DNA of 64,000 nucleotides from Epsilonproteobacteria bacterium tcs-49 (GTDB taxonomy: Bacteria > Campylobacterota > Campylobacteria > Campylobacterales > Sulfurovaceae): NCBI GenBank assembly GCA_002049495.1, contig LLYS01000003.1:62001-126000 (forward strand). The letters run 5' to 3'. Below are positions 1-8,982 of the stretch, piece by piece. A program made the position numbers and the translations under genes. Below the pieces are notes generated by a model. That model worked only from the letters and a program-made list of their open reading frames with translations, made no database searches and was not told the DNA's origin. Each line of letters starts with the position of its first letter. Within the stretch, counting starts at the first letter, position 1.

Positions 1-401
1 GAGACCGTTTTCCCCTCTTTGTCGATAACCTTGGAGCGCGAATAGATCAAAGAGGTCTTCTCCTCCTGCTTTGCCAATGCCTCGAAGGAGGTTTGCAGTT
101 TACTGCGGTCCCACAGATCGTCACAGTCAAGAAAAGCCACCCATTCCCCGCTGCATTGAGAGATCGCCAGGTTTCTCGCTTTTCCCAACGGAGTAAACTC
201 CGGAGCATAGAAGTATTTGATCCGGGAGTCGTCATAGGAGTGGACGATCCGGGCACTTTCATCCGTGGATTGGTTGTCCCAAAATACGATCTCCCAATTG
301 TTGTAACTTTGATCGATGACGCTTTGAATCGCCTCACGTAGATAGGTATCACTGTTGTAACAGTTCATAATCACGGAAACCAGGGGCCGGCTACTATGCA
401 T
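1..401 (-). CDS. Family 2 glycosyltransferase (3' part outside window)
   Basis: Only the N-terminal ~133 residues are inside the window; the reading frame runs open off the left edge. I translated it from the ATG at 401. It shows the GT-A start of family 2 glycosyltransferases: a VSVIMNCYN strand-loop near residue 8, a WDNQSTDES nucleotide-binding segment, GKARNLAI, and AFLDCDDLW carrying the metal-binding DxD-like acidic cluster. It would transfer a sugar from a nucleotide donor at the cytoplasmic face of the membrane. The start overlaps the end of the upstream aminotransferase gene by 8 bases, so the two are probably co-translated. Donor and acceptor cannot be told from the sequence. Confidence 0.88.
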   Translation of the reverse strand, partial: MHSSRPLVSVIMNCYNSDTYLREAIQSVIDQSYNNWEIVFWDNQSTDESARIVHSYDDSRIKYFYAPEFTPLGKARNLAISQCSGEWVAFLDCDDLWDRSKLQTSFEALAKQEEKTSLIYSRSKVIDKEGKTV

Positions 402-1497
402 AAAACCCTTTCACCGTTTGGATTACCCTGTCTTGTTCTTCTGTTGTTAAATCAACATGGCACGGCAGGGTCAAGATGCTTTCGTATACGTCTTCCGTTA
501 CGGGTAGGTCATATCCCGTTTTATACTTTGTAAGGAGATGGTTGGGCTTGTAATGGACTCCGCACTCTATGTTGTTTGCCAGCAGGTGCTCTCTGAGGCC
601 ATCCCTGTCCTTTGCCCGTATCACAAAGATATGGGGAAGAATCTGTTCAAAGTCAAAATCAGGCAATGTAACCTCTTCACAATTTGCGAAGACGGCTATA
701 TAGCGACTTGCTATCTGCTGCCGTTTCTTTTTAAACTGTTCTATCCTCCCAAGCTGGACTATCCCTATTGCGGCCATAATATTGCTCATGTGGTATCTAA
801 ACCCCTGTTCGCGTACGTCAAAATCCCAACTTCTTCGCCCCGCGTATCTTTGATCCGTATCCTTTTCCACACCCAGCAATCGCGCATCCTGTACCCTTCT
901 CACCACGGCAGGGTCACTTGAGAGGACCGCACCCCCCTCTCCGGAAGTTATGTTTTTGATACCGTCAAAACTGAAACAGACGATATCGCCTTTTGTACCC
1001 ACAAGCTCCCCGTCACGGCGACTCCCGAAAGCTTGCGCCGCATCCTCGACGACCCTTAACCCAAACTCTTGTGCAAGTTCATACACCGCTTCCATACCTT
1101 TGGAGCTGCTGGCATAGTGTACCGGCATAATAGCTTTGGTATTTTCGGTTATCCGGGCTCTTGCGTCTTTGACGTCCAGAAAAAGTGTATCGGGCCGCAC
1201 TTCACAGGGAACGGGGGTGGCCCCGGTAGCGGAGATCGCCTGAAATGAAGCCACGTAGGTCAACGAAGGAACCAGTACCTCATCGCCCGCTCCAAACCCC
1301 AGAACACTCAAAGCCAGGTGCAGTGCGGCCGTTCCCGTATTGACACAGACGACCTCCATATCCGTTTGCAAATAAGCTTGTATCTGCGTTTCAAACCGCT
1401 GTACCTCTTCCCCCATGCCCAGATACTCTTTATCCAGCACCTGCAAGACCGCTTCTTTCTCAAAATCGGAGATAGATGATTTGGAAAGTCTTATCAT
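394..1497 (-). CDS. DegT/DnrJ/EryC1/StrS-family sugar aminotransferase
   Basis: A 367-residue PLP enzyme of the family that aminates keto-sugars linked to nucleotides. Visible are the NTGTAALH phosphate-binding segment (53-60), EDAAQAFGS (151-159) and the Schiff-base lysine K181 in FDGIKNITSGEGG. Length is normal for the family. It lies downstream of the CDP-glucose genes rfbF/rfbG and an RmlC-like epimerase, so a 4-keto-6-deoxy sugar is a plausible substrate. It lacks the length and extra cysteines of RfbH-type dehydrases, so it is more likely a simple transaminase. The substrate is inference. Confidence 0.9.
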   Translation of the reverse strand: MIRLSKSSISDFEKEAVLQVLDKEYLGMGEEVQRFETQIQAYLQTDMEVVCVNTGTAALHLALSVLGFGAGDEVLVPSLTYVASFQAISATGATPVPCEVRPDTLFLDVKDARARITENTKAIMPVHYASSSKGMEAVYELAQEFGLRVVEDAAQAFGSRRDGELVGTKGDIVCFSFDGIKNITSGEGGAVLSSDPAVVRRVQDARLLGVEKDTDQRYAGRRSWDFDVREQGFRYHMSNIMAAIGIVQLGRIEQFKKKRQQIASRYIAVFANCEEVTLPDFDFEQILPHIFVIRAKDRDGLREHLLANNIECGVHYKPNHLLTKYKTGYDLPVTEDVYESILTLPCHVDLTTEEQDRVIQTVKGFYA

Positions 1498-1513
1498 GTA
1501 ATATCTATCCTCA

Positions 1514-2320
1514 TTAAATTTTATATAAATTTTTACAAAATTTATTGTATGAATTCATACACTGTGCACTTATATGATTCAATACTTTTTCAGATACCTC
1601 TATTTCTTTTTTATTAATCCTTATCGATTTATCACTGAGTTTATTCATAAACTTATCTTTTGAACAATAATTAAGTGCTTTATGAATCTCTTCATCAGTA
1701 AAATCTAAATCAAAATACGTAGATACTAACTTAATAAACTCAAACTGTTTTTGCATATAATCTTTAAAGTCCAAACAAATGACATTTTCTTTATTGTTTG
1801 TAGAAAACTCTGACCAACTGTTATTGAAGTCATTAAACCTTTTTATCAAGTTATATTTTTGATTATAGAATTCAAATTCACTTATTTCGTCAAGCCTTTT
1901 AGGTACCTCCTCTTGATTGGTATTTAAAGAATGTCTTAAATAGGATGTTACCTGTTCTCTGGGGTTGCGACTTAAAATAATATATTTTAATTTATTTTTT
2001 CTAATAGCTGGAATATTAAAAAAAGCTTTATTTGTATGCCAGAAAGCTGGAGAACCTTTGCCAAAGTTGATACTTCTATAATCCAGTGGTGCTGAGTTTT
2101 TCACATAGCTTCTGTAAAGCATATCGTCGACAAAAATTTCTCCGGGTATATTATGTTTCATACATGTCGCCGAATTTATGACCGCATGCAACCAATTATA
2201 CCCTGCTCTTGGCAAACTTGCTATCGCATATTGTTGTTCATTTGGTATTGTGAAATAGAAATTTTTCATATTTAACAAATTTGCTTTTATGTTTTTTAGT
2301 AGTGCTTTATTTATACTCAT
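1514..2320 (-). CDS. Putative sulfotransferase-family protein
   Basis: 268 residues, clearly more AT-rich than its neighbours. Near residues 34-43 there is a P-loop-like SLPRAGYNW segment in the position of the 5'-phosphosulfate loop of PAPS sulfotransferases. LSRNPREQVTSYLRH, with R118 and S126, matches the 3'-phosphate binding motif. The usual lysine of the first loop is an arginine. The likely role is sulfation of a surface glycan using PAPS in the cytoplasm. Its start overlaps the end of the RmlC-like gene by 4 bases. A non-sulfotransferase member of this fold is possible. Confidence 0.62.
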   Translation of the reverse strand: MSINKALLKNIKANLLNMKNFYFTIPNEQQYAIASLPRAGYNWLHAVINSATCMKHNIPGEIFVDDMLYRSYVKNSAPLDYRSINFGKGSPAFWHTNKAFFNIPAIRKNKLKYIILSRNPREQVTSYLRHSLNTNQEEVPKRLDEISEFEFYNQKYNLIKRFNDFNNSWSEFSTNNKENVICLDFKDYMQKQFEFIKLVSTYFDLDFTDEEIHKALNYCSKDKFMNKLSDKSIRINKKEIEVSEKVLNHISAQCMNSYNKFCKNLYKI

Positions 2321-2757
2321 TCTGTAACTCCATCTTCATTTTTTTGCAAATTCCAGCAATAATTAATTTCGTCAAAAGGAATATTAATAGCTTCGTTAGG
2401 CTCATGCTCCATATTTGCAAGGTTTAACAACATATTATACCTCCCAAGACCTTTAAAAGCCATCCACAATCCGGGTTTTACGGTTAACCTTTGGTAATTA
2501 TCCTGCGATAGCTTCACGCTGAAAAACTCCTTTGCCTCTTCGCTGTAAACGACAAATTCGATCTCACCGATAGGGACGACGAGATTCAGTGTCATCTGCT
2601 TGTGCTGTTTCCAGCCTTTGATCTCTCCCCGGCCAATAGTCGAAAAGTAAGCTTCTCCGAACCCGTTATAGCCATTGTCGCTTTTTTTCATCCCGTGAAA
2701 GATATCCCCTTTGGGGTGGTGTATCTGCTTTAAAGGGGTTAAAATCACTCCGTCCAT
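2317..2757 (-). CDS. RmlC-like (dTDP-4-dehydrorhamnose 3,5-epimerase family) cupin
   Basis: 146 residues forming a cupin of the RmlC superfamily. FHGMKKSD near residue 20, GWKQHKQMTLNLVVP around 48-62 with a candidate active-site histidine H52, and a beta-rich C-terminal half fit small sugar-nucleotide epimerases and isomerases. It follows rfbG with a 13-base overlap. It probably acts on the CDP-4-keto-6-deoxyglucose made by RfbF/RfbG, epimerising carbon 3 and/or 5. It is shorter than classic RmlC (about 180 residues), so its exact chemistry is uncertain. Confidence 0.7.
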   Translation of the reverse strand: MDGVILTPLKQIHHPKGDIFHGMKKSDNGYNGFGEAYFSTIGRGEIKGWKQHKQMTLNLVVPIGEIEFVVYSEEAKEFFSVKLSQDNYQRLTVKPGLWMAFKGLGRYNMLLNLANMEHEPNEAINIPFDEINYCWNLQKNEDGVTE

Positions 2758-3845
2758 AATAATCCTTTTTGCCGGGCTGTATCCTCATACTCCTCTATCT
2801 GGGCCAGTGTCTTTTGAAAAATATCCTCTTGGGTTCTGTAGTAGGTATAGTACCACTCCCCGGTAAACCTGATAGTATCTTTATAGGCAAGACTCGCTTG
2901 CCATTTGAGGTAAAAGAGCGCTTTGTCACAGTTGAGCTTTAAAAGCCCCGCTTCATGAAAGGGCAGATTGTCCGTCACCTTGTACGCATCTGCCGCATGC
3001 TCAAAGTGCCAATACCTGCTTAGATCCACCAGCAGCTCCTCCACCGTACGGTTCTGTTCCGCTCTGGGGCCGAAATTAAACCCCTCGCCCTCCAGTGCGG
3101 CACCCTCATAAAGTGCCTGCCCCAGATTCAGGTAGCCGCTGAGCGGTTCAAGTACATGCTGCCAGGGGCGCGTTGCTTTCGGAGCTCTGATCTCGACGAC
3201 ATCGCCTTCACTCCATGCAAGCATACAATCGACGACTATTCTATCCTTTGCCCAGTCTCCGCCGCCGATGACATTGCCGGCACGTCCGACCGCCAGTTTG
3301 ACCTTGCTGCCTTCTTGTTTGAAAAAGGAGTGGTAGTAGGATTTGATGATCAGCTCCGCGGCCCCTTTACTGCCGCTGTAGATATCCTTACCGCCCATTT
3401 TATCATCCTCTTTATAACCCCATACCTGCTCCACGTTATCATAGGCTTTATCGCTGGTGATGATAACCGCCACACACTCATGATTGCTTATCTTCAACGC
3501 TTCAAGGATGTTGGCCGTTCCCATAACGTTTGAGGAGATCGTCTCTATGGGATCGCTATAGGAGACAGAAACGATAGGCTGGGCGGCAAGGTGAAATACA
3601 AACTCCGGCTTCTCGGAGGTGATGATCTCCGTGACCCGCTCAAGGTTTCGGATATCCTCCCGATAGTGTCGTATCTGCTCCTTCAGTCCCAACTCTTCAA
3701 ACATCGACGGCGTGGTCGGGACATCTTTGGAAACACCCACAACTTCGGCTCCCAGTTTTATCAGCCAGGTCGTAAGCCAACTGCCTTTAAAGCCCGTATG
3801 TCCCGTCACCAGTACCTTTTTACCGTTATAAATATTATGAAACAT
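2745..3845 (-). CDS. rfbG: CDP-glucose 4,6-dehydratase
   Basis: 366-residue extended short-chain dehydrogenase. The Rossmann motif GHTGFKG is at 15-21, HLAAQPIV follows near 85, TSDK is at 130-133, and the catalytic Y156xxxK160 lies in YSGSK. The AAQP and TSDKAYDN signatures are typical of CDP-glucose 4,6-dehydratase. It converts CDP-glucose to CDP-4-keto-6-deoxyglucose. It overlaps the end of rfbF by one base (the shared A of the ATG) and so directly follows the cytidylyltransferase that makes its substrate. Confidence 0.93.
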   Translation of the reverse strand: MFHNIYNGKKVLVTGHTGFKGSWLTTWLIKLGAEVVGVSKDVPTTPSMFEELGLKEQIRHYREDIRNLERVTEIITSEKPEFVFHLAAQPIVSVSYSDPIETISSNVMGTANILEALKISNHECVAVIITSDKAYDNVEQVWGYKEDDKMGGKDIYSGSKGAAELIIKSYYHSFFKQEGSKVKLAVGRAGNVIGGGDWAKDRIVVDCMLAWSEGDVVEIRAPKATRPWQHVLEPLSGYLNLGQALYEGAALEGEGFNFGPRAEQNRTVEELLVDLSRYWHFEHAADAYKVTDNLPFHEAGLLKLNCDKALFYLKWQASLAYKDTIRFTGEWYYTYYRTQEDIFQKTLAQIEEYEDTARQKGLLWTE

Positions 3846-4624
3846 TATCTATCCCATACCTTCCACAGCGCTTTTCCGCCGTCCCACATCCTGTTAAGCG
3901 TCATCTTATCCCTGAGCGTATCCATGGGCATCCAGAACCCCTCGTGCTTATAGGTAAATATCTTTTCGTCTTTGGCAAGGTTTTTTAAAGGAGCCTGCTC
4001 AAAAACGGTCGCGTCGCCTTCGGTAATGTAGTCAAACACCTCCGGCTCGCATACGAAAAACCCCGCATTGATCCAGCTGCCGTCACCCTTTGGTTTTTCC
4101 TGAAATTCCCGGACCCGGTTGTCTTCACCTATATCCAAAGCCCCGAACCTGCCGTCAGGCTGCGCCGAAGTCATCGTCATCGCCCTGCCGTGTGCTTTAT
4201 GAAACTCTACCAGCTGAGTTATATCTATATCCGCTACCCCGTCACCGTAGGTGAGCATAAACGGCTCATCGCCGACAAATTTTTGGGCCCTTTTGATCCG
4301 CCCCCCGGTCATGCTCTCATGCCCCGTATCAAGAAGCGTCACCTTCCAGGGTTCGCTGGAGTTGTTGTGCACTTCCATCTTGCCGTCTTTGAGATCGATG
4401 GTCACATCGCTTTGGTGCAGAAAATAGTTGGCGAAATACTCCTTAATGTAGTATCCTTTATACCCTAACAACACGACAAAATCGTTAAAACCGTATGTGG
4501 AGTATATCTTCATAATATGCCACAGTATGGGCTTTCCGCCGATCTCGACCATCGGTTTGGGCCGGATATCGGTCTCTTCGCTCAATCTCGTACCAAATCC
4601 GCCGGCCAATAGTAGTACTTTCAT
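3845..4624 (-). CDS. rfbF: Glucose-1-phosphate cytidylyltransferase
   Basis: 259 residues, the standard length. The nucleotidyltransferase signature GGFGTRL is at 8-14 with RPKPM just after it. SAQPDGRFGAL, FQEKP and the C-terminal GFWMPMDTLRDK are characteristic of RfbF. It forms CDP-glucose from CTP and glucose-1-phosphate, feeding rfbG directly downstream. The stop codon of the preceding gene abuts its ATG (TAG then ATG), so translation is tightly coupled. Confidence 0.95.
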   Translation of the reverse strand: MKVLLLAGGFGTRLSEETDIRPKPMVEIGGKPILWHIMKIYSTYGFNDFVVLLGYKGYYIKEYFANYFLHQSDVTIDLKDGKMEVHNNSSEPWKVTLLDTGHESMTGGRIKRAQKFVGDEPFMLTYGDGVADIDITQLVEFHKAHGRAMTMTSAQPDGRFGALDIGEDNRVREFQEKPKGDGSWINAGFFVCEPEVFDYITEGDATVFEQAPLKNLAKDEKIFTYKHEGFWMPMDTLRDKMTLNRMWDGGKALWKVWDR

Positions 4625-6478
4625 CTATCTCATCCTTTGCAAAAGTTGTTTCCATTGTTTAAAATCGCTGTCAAGGTTTAAAAAATCCGCGCTTTCACTC
4701 GTTTCACCCTCCGTGTCAAACCCCTTCACGGCAGAGGAAAGCCCGGTGGCGTTCGTGACTGTCCGCAAAAGTTCGTTTTCCGTCACGGCTGCCAGATTTA
4801 CCTGGGACAGCGTATTGAAAGTGATCGTTTTTTTACCGCTTACAATACTTTCAAACAGCACCGAGGAGCTATTGGCGACAAATACCCACTCCACCCGGTA
4901 TAAATATTCGTTGATATTACCATATTTTATCTCATATTCGGGAAAGCCCTGCAGACTTTTCAGGATCGAACCGACATCAAAAAACGGATGGGGCTTGATC
5001 CATATTCGCTTGACCCTCTCCCGCATCGCCCCATACGCGTCACGCAGCATGATAAGCTGCTCCAGCGCTTCTTCACGGTTTATCGGTGTAACGACCAGCA
5101 GGGTCCCCTCTCCCTCCGGCGCTGCCCGGGGCGTTTTTTTCAAGTGCATAAACCGCTGCGCTTCGATATCTACGAGCCTTTTCGCCGCTATGCCCTGCTC
5201 CAAAAAGCTTGCTTTTGACAGCGGTCCGTTTACCCCTACCTCGTCGGGAAGCGGATAGGGGTACTTTTCATCGGAATATGTGCGTGGATCGTTAAAAAAC
5301 TTCAACATCATCGGCTTTATGAGTGCGTGGACGGTCCCCACCGTATGCACGCCGTATCTTTTGGCTGTTTGCGTCAGCACGGTTTCCCAGCCCTGCATCT
5401 CCATCAGGTAGATAAGGTTTTTTCCTTTCCGCTCTTTGCAAATAGCGTCAAACACGGCACCGAGTATGCGATGGCGCAAATATACGGTCCCGCTTATGGA
5501 GGTTTCCCACTCATCCCGCAAGAGAAAATACAGATTCAAGTTTCCCCCGGGCAGCTGAAACAGCTCCCTGTCAAGCAGCTTTTTATTACGTATCGCCTCC
5601 CGAAAGGATTTGACTACGGTGAACATCAACCCGCTCACACCAAGATGCTCTTCGATCAGCGCATAGGTACTGCTGTTTCCTGCCCTGTAGGTTTTGACTT
5701 TATCGACGGCGTCTCTGAACCCCAGGCGGGGATTTGCCACATAAAAAAACAGATAATCAAGCGTAACCCCGTTTAAAACGTCGTGCAAACCTTTGAAATA
5801 CCGGCTTGTATACACGGGACTTGCTTCATCTTCCAAATTGGGGAAATAGGTTAGTAACGTACAGTTTGCAACGGGCCGTACGTTTGAAAGCCGCTTGCAT
5901 GCCATCACCCTGTATAGATGCTTTGCGAGACCGTTGGCATGGTTGAGGAGAGTGTTGTTTTTAATATTTTGCAGTATGCTTTTTTTCCCATTCGAAGCAA
6001 GGGAGTCCCAGTATCCAATTCCGCAGGCGGAAGCAAGATCCTTAAGCGTTTTGGCCACCTCCGCATCTCCCCCGACATAACCGAGCCCGGTAACCTTTCT
6101 TTGAACGATCAGCTCCTCAAGCAGCAGCAGCTTAAAGGTTTTTATAACGGCACGGGAAGACTTTTTTAAAATGTTTTTCTCCGCTATCAGAGTACTCCAC
6201 CAGTAGTTCACTCCGTCACGGTCCAGGTGTTCAAAAACCGTTTTTACACCGATTTTTTGAAACGGAAAACGGTACACAAACTCAAGATACCGCTCTTTGA
6301 GCTCCTTTTCACGGGTGCGCAGCATCTCAGACAGGTCGACCCTACCGCAGCCCTGCTTTAGCAGCGTTGCCAGTTGTGAAGCGTCGGCCCCTCCGAAATC
6401 ACAAACCAGATCGCCGCTACCGGGTGTCTGTCCGTCAAGCCCGGTATGCTTTCCATCCAATATGAGCAGTTGCGGCAT
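4625..6478 (-). CDS. Surface-carbohydrate biosynthesis protein, TIGR04326-like, GT-B-type C-terminus
   Basis: 617 residues. I recognise it by general pattern as the TIGR04326 type of protein found in surface-polysaccharide cassettes; I could not run a profile search. The N-terminal third is helical with a YWWSTLIAEKN segment near 100. The C-terminal third has features of GT-B glycosyl/glycerophosphate transferases: LLVVTPINREEAL, WIKPHP, and NSSSVLFESIVSGKKTITF, which resembles the nucleotide-binding end of CDP-glycerol- or KpsC-like enzymes. It sits between the CMP-sugar cassette and rfbF. A role in transferring an activated acidic sugar is a guess. Confidence 0.6.
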   Translation of the reverse strand: MPQLLILDGKHTGLDGQTPGSGDLVCDFGGADASQLATLLKQGCGRVDLSEMLRTREKELKERYLEFVYRFPFQKIGVKTVFEHLDRDGVNYWWSTLIAEKNILKKSSRAVIKTFKLLLLEELIVQRKVTGLGYVGGDAEVAKTLKDLASACGIGYWDSLASNGKKSILQNIKNNTLLNHANGLAKHLYRVMACKRLSNVRPVANCTLLTYFPNLEDEASPVYTSRYFKGLHDVLNGVTLDYLFFYVANPRLGFRDAVDKVKTYRAGNSSTYALIEEHLGVSGLMFTVVKSFREAIRNKKLLDRELFQLPGGNLNLYFLLRDEWETSISGTVYLRHRILGAVFDAICKERKGKNLIYLMEMQGWETVLTQTAKRYGVHTVGTVHALIKPMMLKFFNDPRTYSDEKYPYPLPDEVGVNGPLSKASFLEQGIAAKRLVDIEAQRFMHLKKTPRAAPEGEGTLLVVTPINREEALEQLIMLRDAYGAMRERVKRIWIKPHPFFDVGSILKSLQGFPEYEIKYGNINEYLYRVEWVFVANSSSVLFESIVSGKKTITFNTLSQVNLAAVTENELLRTVTNATGLSSAVKGFDTEGETSESADFLNLDSDFKQWKQLLQRMR

Positions 6479-6486
6479 CTTGTATG

Positions 6487-7167
6487 TTACGGTTCCTGCC
6501 GGCGGGAAACTTCGGCAAATACGGTACAGGGTATCCCGTCCGAACCTTTAATGTACAGCGGCGCTACAACGATCTGTGAAATTCGTGATTGTTTATCCAC
6601 ACAGCGCAAATCCATATCCTCCAGCAATAAGACGGGGTGCCGGGGATCTAAAAACGCTTTATGGGCTTTTCTGCCAAGCATCCTGTCCGTAAAGCTTGAA
6701 ACCGAGACCGAGTCAAAGCCAAGCATCTTTAAGCGGGGAAATCGTCGTCGCAACAGTTCGGCCAGTTCCGGGGCGAACCCGTAGTTTTGTAAAACATAGG
6801 ACTTGTCATCCCGGTTTTCACAGGCTCCGGTTTTAACGATCAGCATATCGACGCTGTTATCCTCGACTCCCTCGAGCTGCTCTATAAGCTCCTCATATAT
6901 AACATAGGAGCGTGGCTGCAACTCTACCAGCAAAGGGTTGGTAACAAACCAGGTCTCGGGGGTAAAATGTTCTATGCCAAAATCAGTATCGTAAAAATGG
7001 CAGGGCATATCCAGGTGGGTGCCCGCATGGGTTGTCGTATGGATCCAGGTGTTGTTTGCGGGATCTCCCTTTTCCATTGAGGAGGTTTTATATATCTCTA
7101 CCCGATCTCTGTCTCCGTAGGTCGGCGTATCTTCACCCAGATCGTATGATAATCTAACGTATTTCAT
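6487..7167 (-). CDS. Cyclase-family (KynB-like fold) metal-dependent hydrolase
   Basis: 226 residues of the cyclase family (PF04199), which includes arylformamidases. The signature HxGTHxD is seen as H47, H51 and D53, with H57 nearby; these are the usual metal ligands. Members hydrolyse amides or lactones. The gene overlaps the upstream SDR gene and follows a set of CMP-sugar-acid genes, so lactone or formamide hydrolysis on a sugar acid is a reasonable hypothesis. Tryptophan degradation is unlikely, since no other kynurenine genes are near. The substrate is unknown. Confidence 0.8.
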   Translation of the reverse strand: MKYVRLSYDLGEDTPTYGDRDRVEIYKTSSMEKGDPANNTWIHTTTHAGTHLDMPCHFYDTDFGIEHFTPETWFVTNPLLVELQPRSYVIYEELIEQLEGVEDNSVDMLIVKTGACENRDDKSYVLQNYGFAPELAELLRRRFPRLKMLGFDSVSVSSFTDRMLGRKAHKAFLDPRHPVLLLEDMDLRCVDKQSRISQIVVAPLYIKGSDGIPCTVFAEVSRRQEP

Positions 7168-8056
7168 TATCCCGGGTTATCTCATCATTGATATTTCGGA
7201 TGCAATCCACGAGCCCCTGCCCAAGATCGATAAACGGGTTGGTCACGAGTTTTTTTGCAAGGTTTGGATGAAAATGGTACGGTGTCACCCTATAGTGGCC
7301 TTTGTACTCTTTGGCGTTGAACTCGATCTCCACCCGATCATCCAGTATCTCTTTGATCATATACAACAAGTCCCGCATCTTCAACCGCTCAACCCCTGTC
7401 AAAATGATATGCTCATTGATATAGCGCCGATCTTCCAGAATATCCACAGACAGCCTCGCGGCATCGCTTGCGTGGATATACTCGCGCACCTCTTCTCCAT
7501 CCCCTTTATGAACGATCTTTCCATCTTCAAGTGCCGCTTTGAGTATCTTGTAGATACCGTTATGGTGATCCGCTCTTTCACCGTAGAGAGAGCCGTAGCG
7601 AACGATCGTGTACTCCAGCCCGTAGCGGGAAAAGTACTCCTCAATGATCTTTTCGGAAGTGTGTTTGCTGATTCCGTAAAAAGAGCCTTTTTTACTAAAC
7701 GCATACGCACTGCTTGCATATACGAACCTTTCTACCCCCCTCTTTTTACAAGCTTCGAGAATATTGATGTTGCCCATAACGTTTAGCTGAAAGGTTGTTA
7801 CCGGCATTTTGATCGCATCGTTGAGATCGGCCAGACCGGCGAAGTTGTACACGATATCCGTATCTTGTGTTATCGTCTCCTCAATTGCCGACGGATCGGT
7901 TATATCGCAATGGACGAACGCATTATGCCGTGTATCGTGCCTGGGCTCGTAGATATCGGCTATGGTCACGTTGTATCCGCGCTTGGCCAATTCATCTACG
8001 ACATAACTCCCCAAAAAGCCGCTTCCGCCAAAAACGATCACCTTCTTATCTTGCAT
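7154..8056 (-). CDS. NAD-dependent epimerase/dehydratase (extended SDR)
   Basis: 300 residues with the Rossmann motif GGSGFLG at 10-16, a NFAGLAD segment near 71, and catalytic Y127xxxK131 in YGISK. This is an extended SDR acting on a nucleotide-sugar or activated sugar acid. Its start overlaps the end of the 2-hydroxyacid dehydrogenase gene by 11 bases, and its end overlaps the cyclase gene by 14, so the whole cassette is translationally coupled. Whether it is an epimerase, dehydratase or reductase cannot be read from the sequence. Confidence 0.85.
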   Translation of the reverse strand: MQDKKVIVFGGSGFLGSYVVDELAKRGYNVTIADIYEPRHDTRHNAFVHCDITDPSAIEETITQDTDIVYNFAGLADLNDAIKMPVTTFQLNVMGNINILEACKKRGVERFVYASSAYAFSKKGSFYGISKHTSEKIIEEYFSRYGLEYTIVRYGSLYGERADHHNGIYKILKAALEDGKIVHKGDGEEVREYIHASDAARLSVDILEDRRYINEHIILTGVERLKMRDLLYMIKEILDDRVEIEFNAKEYKGHYRVTPYHFHPNLAKKLVTNPFIDLGQGLVDCIRNINDEITRDNEIR

Positions 8057-8975
8057 AAAAATATTCCTTTAAATGAGAAATTGCACTTCTGCCCATAGCC
8101 AGTACGGCCTCATTTGCGTTGCCTCCGATATGCGGGGTGCAATATAGATTGGGCAAAGAAACCAGCTCGGCATCTTCGGGCGGTTCGGTTTCAAAAACAT
8201 CCAAAGCCGCCCCGGCGATGGAACCTTTTTGCAGTGCATCTCTCAAAGCATCTTCATTGACGATACCGCCCCTTGCCGTATTGATCAGGATACTGTTTTG
8301 CTTCATCGCGGCAAGCGCTTTGTCATCGATAAGGTTTTTTGTTTCTTCGGTCAAGGGTGTATGGATGGTGATGATATCCGCATTGGCGTAGATATACTCC
8401 TTTGACACCTCTTCGAGCTTATACTCTTCATAATACTCCTGCTGGGGTATTATATCGTTAACCAGGATTCTGCAGTTAAATGGTTGTAAAAGCCGGACAA
8501 CCTCCTTGCCGATATGACCGACACCGATGATTCCTACCGTTTTCCCCGTAAGCTGCTCTCCGCCGCTTTTGTTCCAAACCCCGTCTTTAAGCTGCACCGA
8601 CGTGGGATAAAGGTTTCGTTTCAACCCCAGCATAAACCCAAGCGCCATCTCCGCTACCGACAAGCGGTTGACACCGCCCGTCCAGCCGATAGCGATGCCT
8701 TTTTCCCCACAAAGCTCTTTATCTATATTATCCAATCCGACCCCGTATTTCGATACGATCTTCAAATTTGTACAGCTTGCGATAAACTCACTGTCCACGG
8801 CTTCCAAACCGACTACGACGCCGTCCGCATCTCCAACGAACCGGTGCAGTTTTTCTCCCTTTAACCGCTCCCCGGATTCGTTGAGTACGACCGTGTCAAA
8901 TGCGGCTCGTATCTCTTTTTGCAGGATCGGATGTTTTGAAAAAGAGGGGGACGTGACGGCTATTTTAACACTCAT
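8046..8975 (-). CDS. D-2-hydroxyacid dehydrogenase (phosphoglycerate-dehydrogenase-like)
   Basis: 309 residues from the ATG at 8975. That start is chosen because the family fold begins at SVKIAVTSP; an upstream start at 9038 would add 21 unlikely residues and a long overlap with the aldolase gene. The NAD motif GVGHIG is at 151-156 and the catalytic triad is R235 (NTARGG), E264 and H282 (TPHIGG). It oxidises or reduces a 2-hydroxy/2-keto acid. The ACT-type regulatory domain of biosynthetic SerA is absent. Beside an aldolase and a CMP-synthetase, a sugar-acid substrate is more likely than serine synthesis. Confidence 0.85.
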   Translation of the reverse strand: MSVKIAVTSPSFSKHPILQKEIRAAFDTVVLNESGERLKGEKLHRFVGDADGVVVGLEAVDSEFIASCTNLKIVSKYGVGLDNIDKELCGEKGIAIGWTGGVNRLSVAEMALGFMLGLKRNLYPTSVQLKDGVWNKSGGEQLTGKTVGIIGVGHIGKEVVRLLQPFNCRILVNDIIPQQEYYEEYKLEEVSKEYIYANADIITIHTPLTEETKNLIDDKALAAMKQNSILINTARGGIVNEDALRDALQKGSIAGAALDVFETEPPEDAELVSLPNLYCTPHIGGNANEAVLAMGRSAISHLKEYFYAR

Positions 8976-8982
8976 ACGCAAC

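Noticed and set aside
6487-7167. Kynurenine formamidase (tryptophan degradation)
   Set aside because: The fold and motif fit, but no kynurenine pathway genes are present and the neighbours are sugar-acid genes.
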